Source: Hofstenia miamia (Eukaryota; Xenacoelomorpha; Acoela). From it: 58,648 nucleotides of DNA. Below the pieces are notes generated by a model that was not told the origin of the DNA, searched no databases, and worked only from the letters and a program-made list of their open reading frames with translations. Position 1 is the stretch's first letter. Each line of letters begins with the position of its first letter. Below are positions 58,005-58,648 of this stretch, in pieces. A program made the translations under genes and the position numbers. Location: NCBI GenBank assembly GCA_004352715.1, contig SCFE01000064.1, positions 1,176,557 to 1,235,204 on the forward strand, written 5' to 3'.

Positions 58005-58648
58005 CATCTTACCAATGGAACTGCCAATGTGAGATAGAGAACAACAATGGAATGGTAATATGAATAGCGAACTCAGTGTAATGGGATTGGCAACTACTTT
58101 AGAATTTAGTGCATTGATTGTTTTTGTTATTACGAACTAATGTGATAAATGAAGCTGTGCAACCTTGCCACTGAACTAGCTTATTATAAGGCCCTACATG
58201 TAATAACCCTACATATAAATATATATCTAATAGCCCTTGATACATGTAAACAATCAATGCCGTCAGCAGGAAATGATAACTAGAGGTTGGCCAAAGGTCT
58301 ACTGTATAAAACGTTGAGCAACATGTAATGACTATTAAATAAACTATGTGTAATAGAATATCAAAATACAATCGTAATAACCGTTTAAATGTAAACACTA
58401 TTAAGCAACCAATGGCCTGTAAAATAATGAATTGAATAAATAACTTGAGTTCATTGGTAAAATAATTGACATGTAAAACCTACAGGCTGTGATAACACTA
58501 TCGGACAAGCAATGACAATTAGGAAAGCTATAATGGTAAAAAACCTCCTATACCTATCCGTAACCTAAGAGCACACCAGGTAACTACAGCTGTCGCCCTC
58601 CCTGCTGTGGAATAGCTATTAGGAGGCTGCTCCAGCATACCTTTAACC
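58005..58648 (-). repeat. LTR fragment of the long-ORF family
   Basis: On the minus strand it resembles about 11260-11730: CTCTTAGGTTA near 58572, a stretch with TTGATTGTTTACATGTAT and GTAGGGTTATTACATGTA, and ACAAAAACAATCAATGCACTAAATT near 58110. Its outer edge GGTTAAAGGTATGCTGGAGCAG recurs at 53134-53155 on the opposite strand. The LTR continues past the window end. Confidence 0.65.

Overview
This window looks like a scaffolded draft assembly of an AT-rich (roughly 30% GC) animal genome, most likely an invertebrate. It has no operons. It holds decayed LINE reverse transcriptases, Gypsy-type LTR retroelements (one with an errantivirus-like env), DNA transposons with inverted repeats, microsatellites and tRNA-Leu-like repeats. 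The species cannot be told from the sequence. Five gaps are exactly 1000 N (placeholders of unknown size). Four are single-N joins, and three of those show redundant flanking sequence, so the order of pieces is not fully reliable.

Layout. 1-730: decayed copy of a small protein family (intact copy at 19188-19742). 1043-6428: DNA transposon A1 (long inverted repeats) interrupted by transposon B (3571-6408; 9-bp target duplication). 6630-8360: foldback-like inverted-repeat element C and a small MITE. 8974-9360: probable alternative-haplotype duplicate. 10901-15310: the most interesting locus, a minus-strand LTR element with a 1.3-kb 3' LTR, a polypurine tract and an unbroken reading frame of at least 1030 codons ending 7 bases before that tract; it runs into a gap. 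16311-17466: short repeats only. 18467-20442: the intact small gene and a convergent ORF. 20778-22985: second copy of element A, inverted, with a nested MITE. 24795-27022: C-terminal half of a decayed homologue of the long protein. 27318-33756: minus-strand Gypsy element E1 (5' LTR, gag, pol). 34501-35598: probable false duplicate of 33402-34499. 38000-39260: repeats and a LINE 3' end. 39345-41570: tandem array of ~380-bp units, each carrying a degenerate tRNA-Leu(CAG). 41572-44537: plus-strand Gypsy element E3, inserted in that array. 44538-44830: LTR fragment. 46236-47403: N-terminal half of the decayed homologue. 47461-48085: LINE RT. 48568-52582: env and 3' LTR of a second copy of the E1 family (E2). 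52667-53539: LTR of the long-ORF family. 54604-54846: orphan exon-like ORF. 55444-57045: LINE fragment. 57046-58003: exact repeat of 18467-19424. 58005-58648: another LTR piece.

Main interpretation. The long frame at 12216-15310 sits where env sits in retrovirus-like elements (last ORF, then polypurine tract, then LTR), but it shows no obvious signal peptide, fusion peptide or membrane anchor, and I recognise no known domain. Its LTR start and TATA position match those of 52667-53539 and the U3 of gag-pol-bearing E3, so this appears to be a Gypsy-type family with an undescribed third ORF. A diverged, broken homologue in two non-overlapping halves on the same strand, about 19 kb apart, shows that the protein family is old and that its C-terminal half was conserved as protein.

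All protein comparisons here were made by eye between sequences in the window. No database search was possible.
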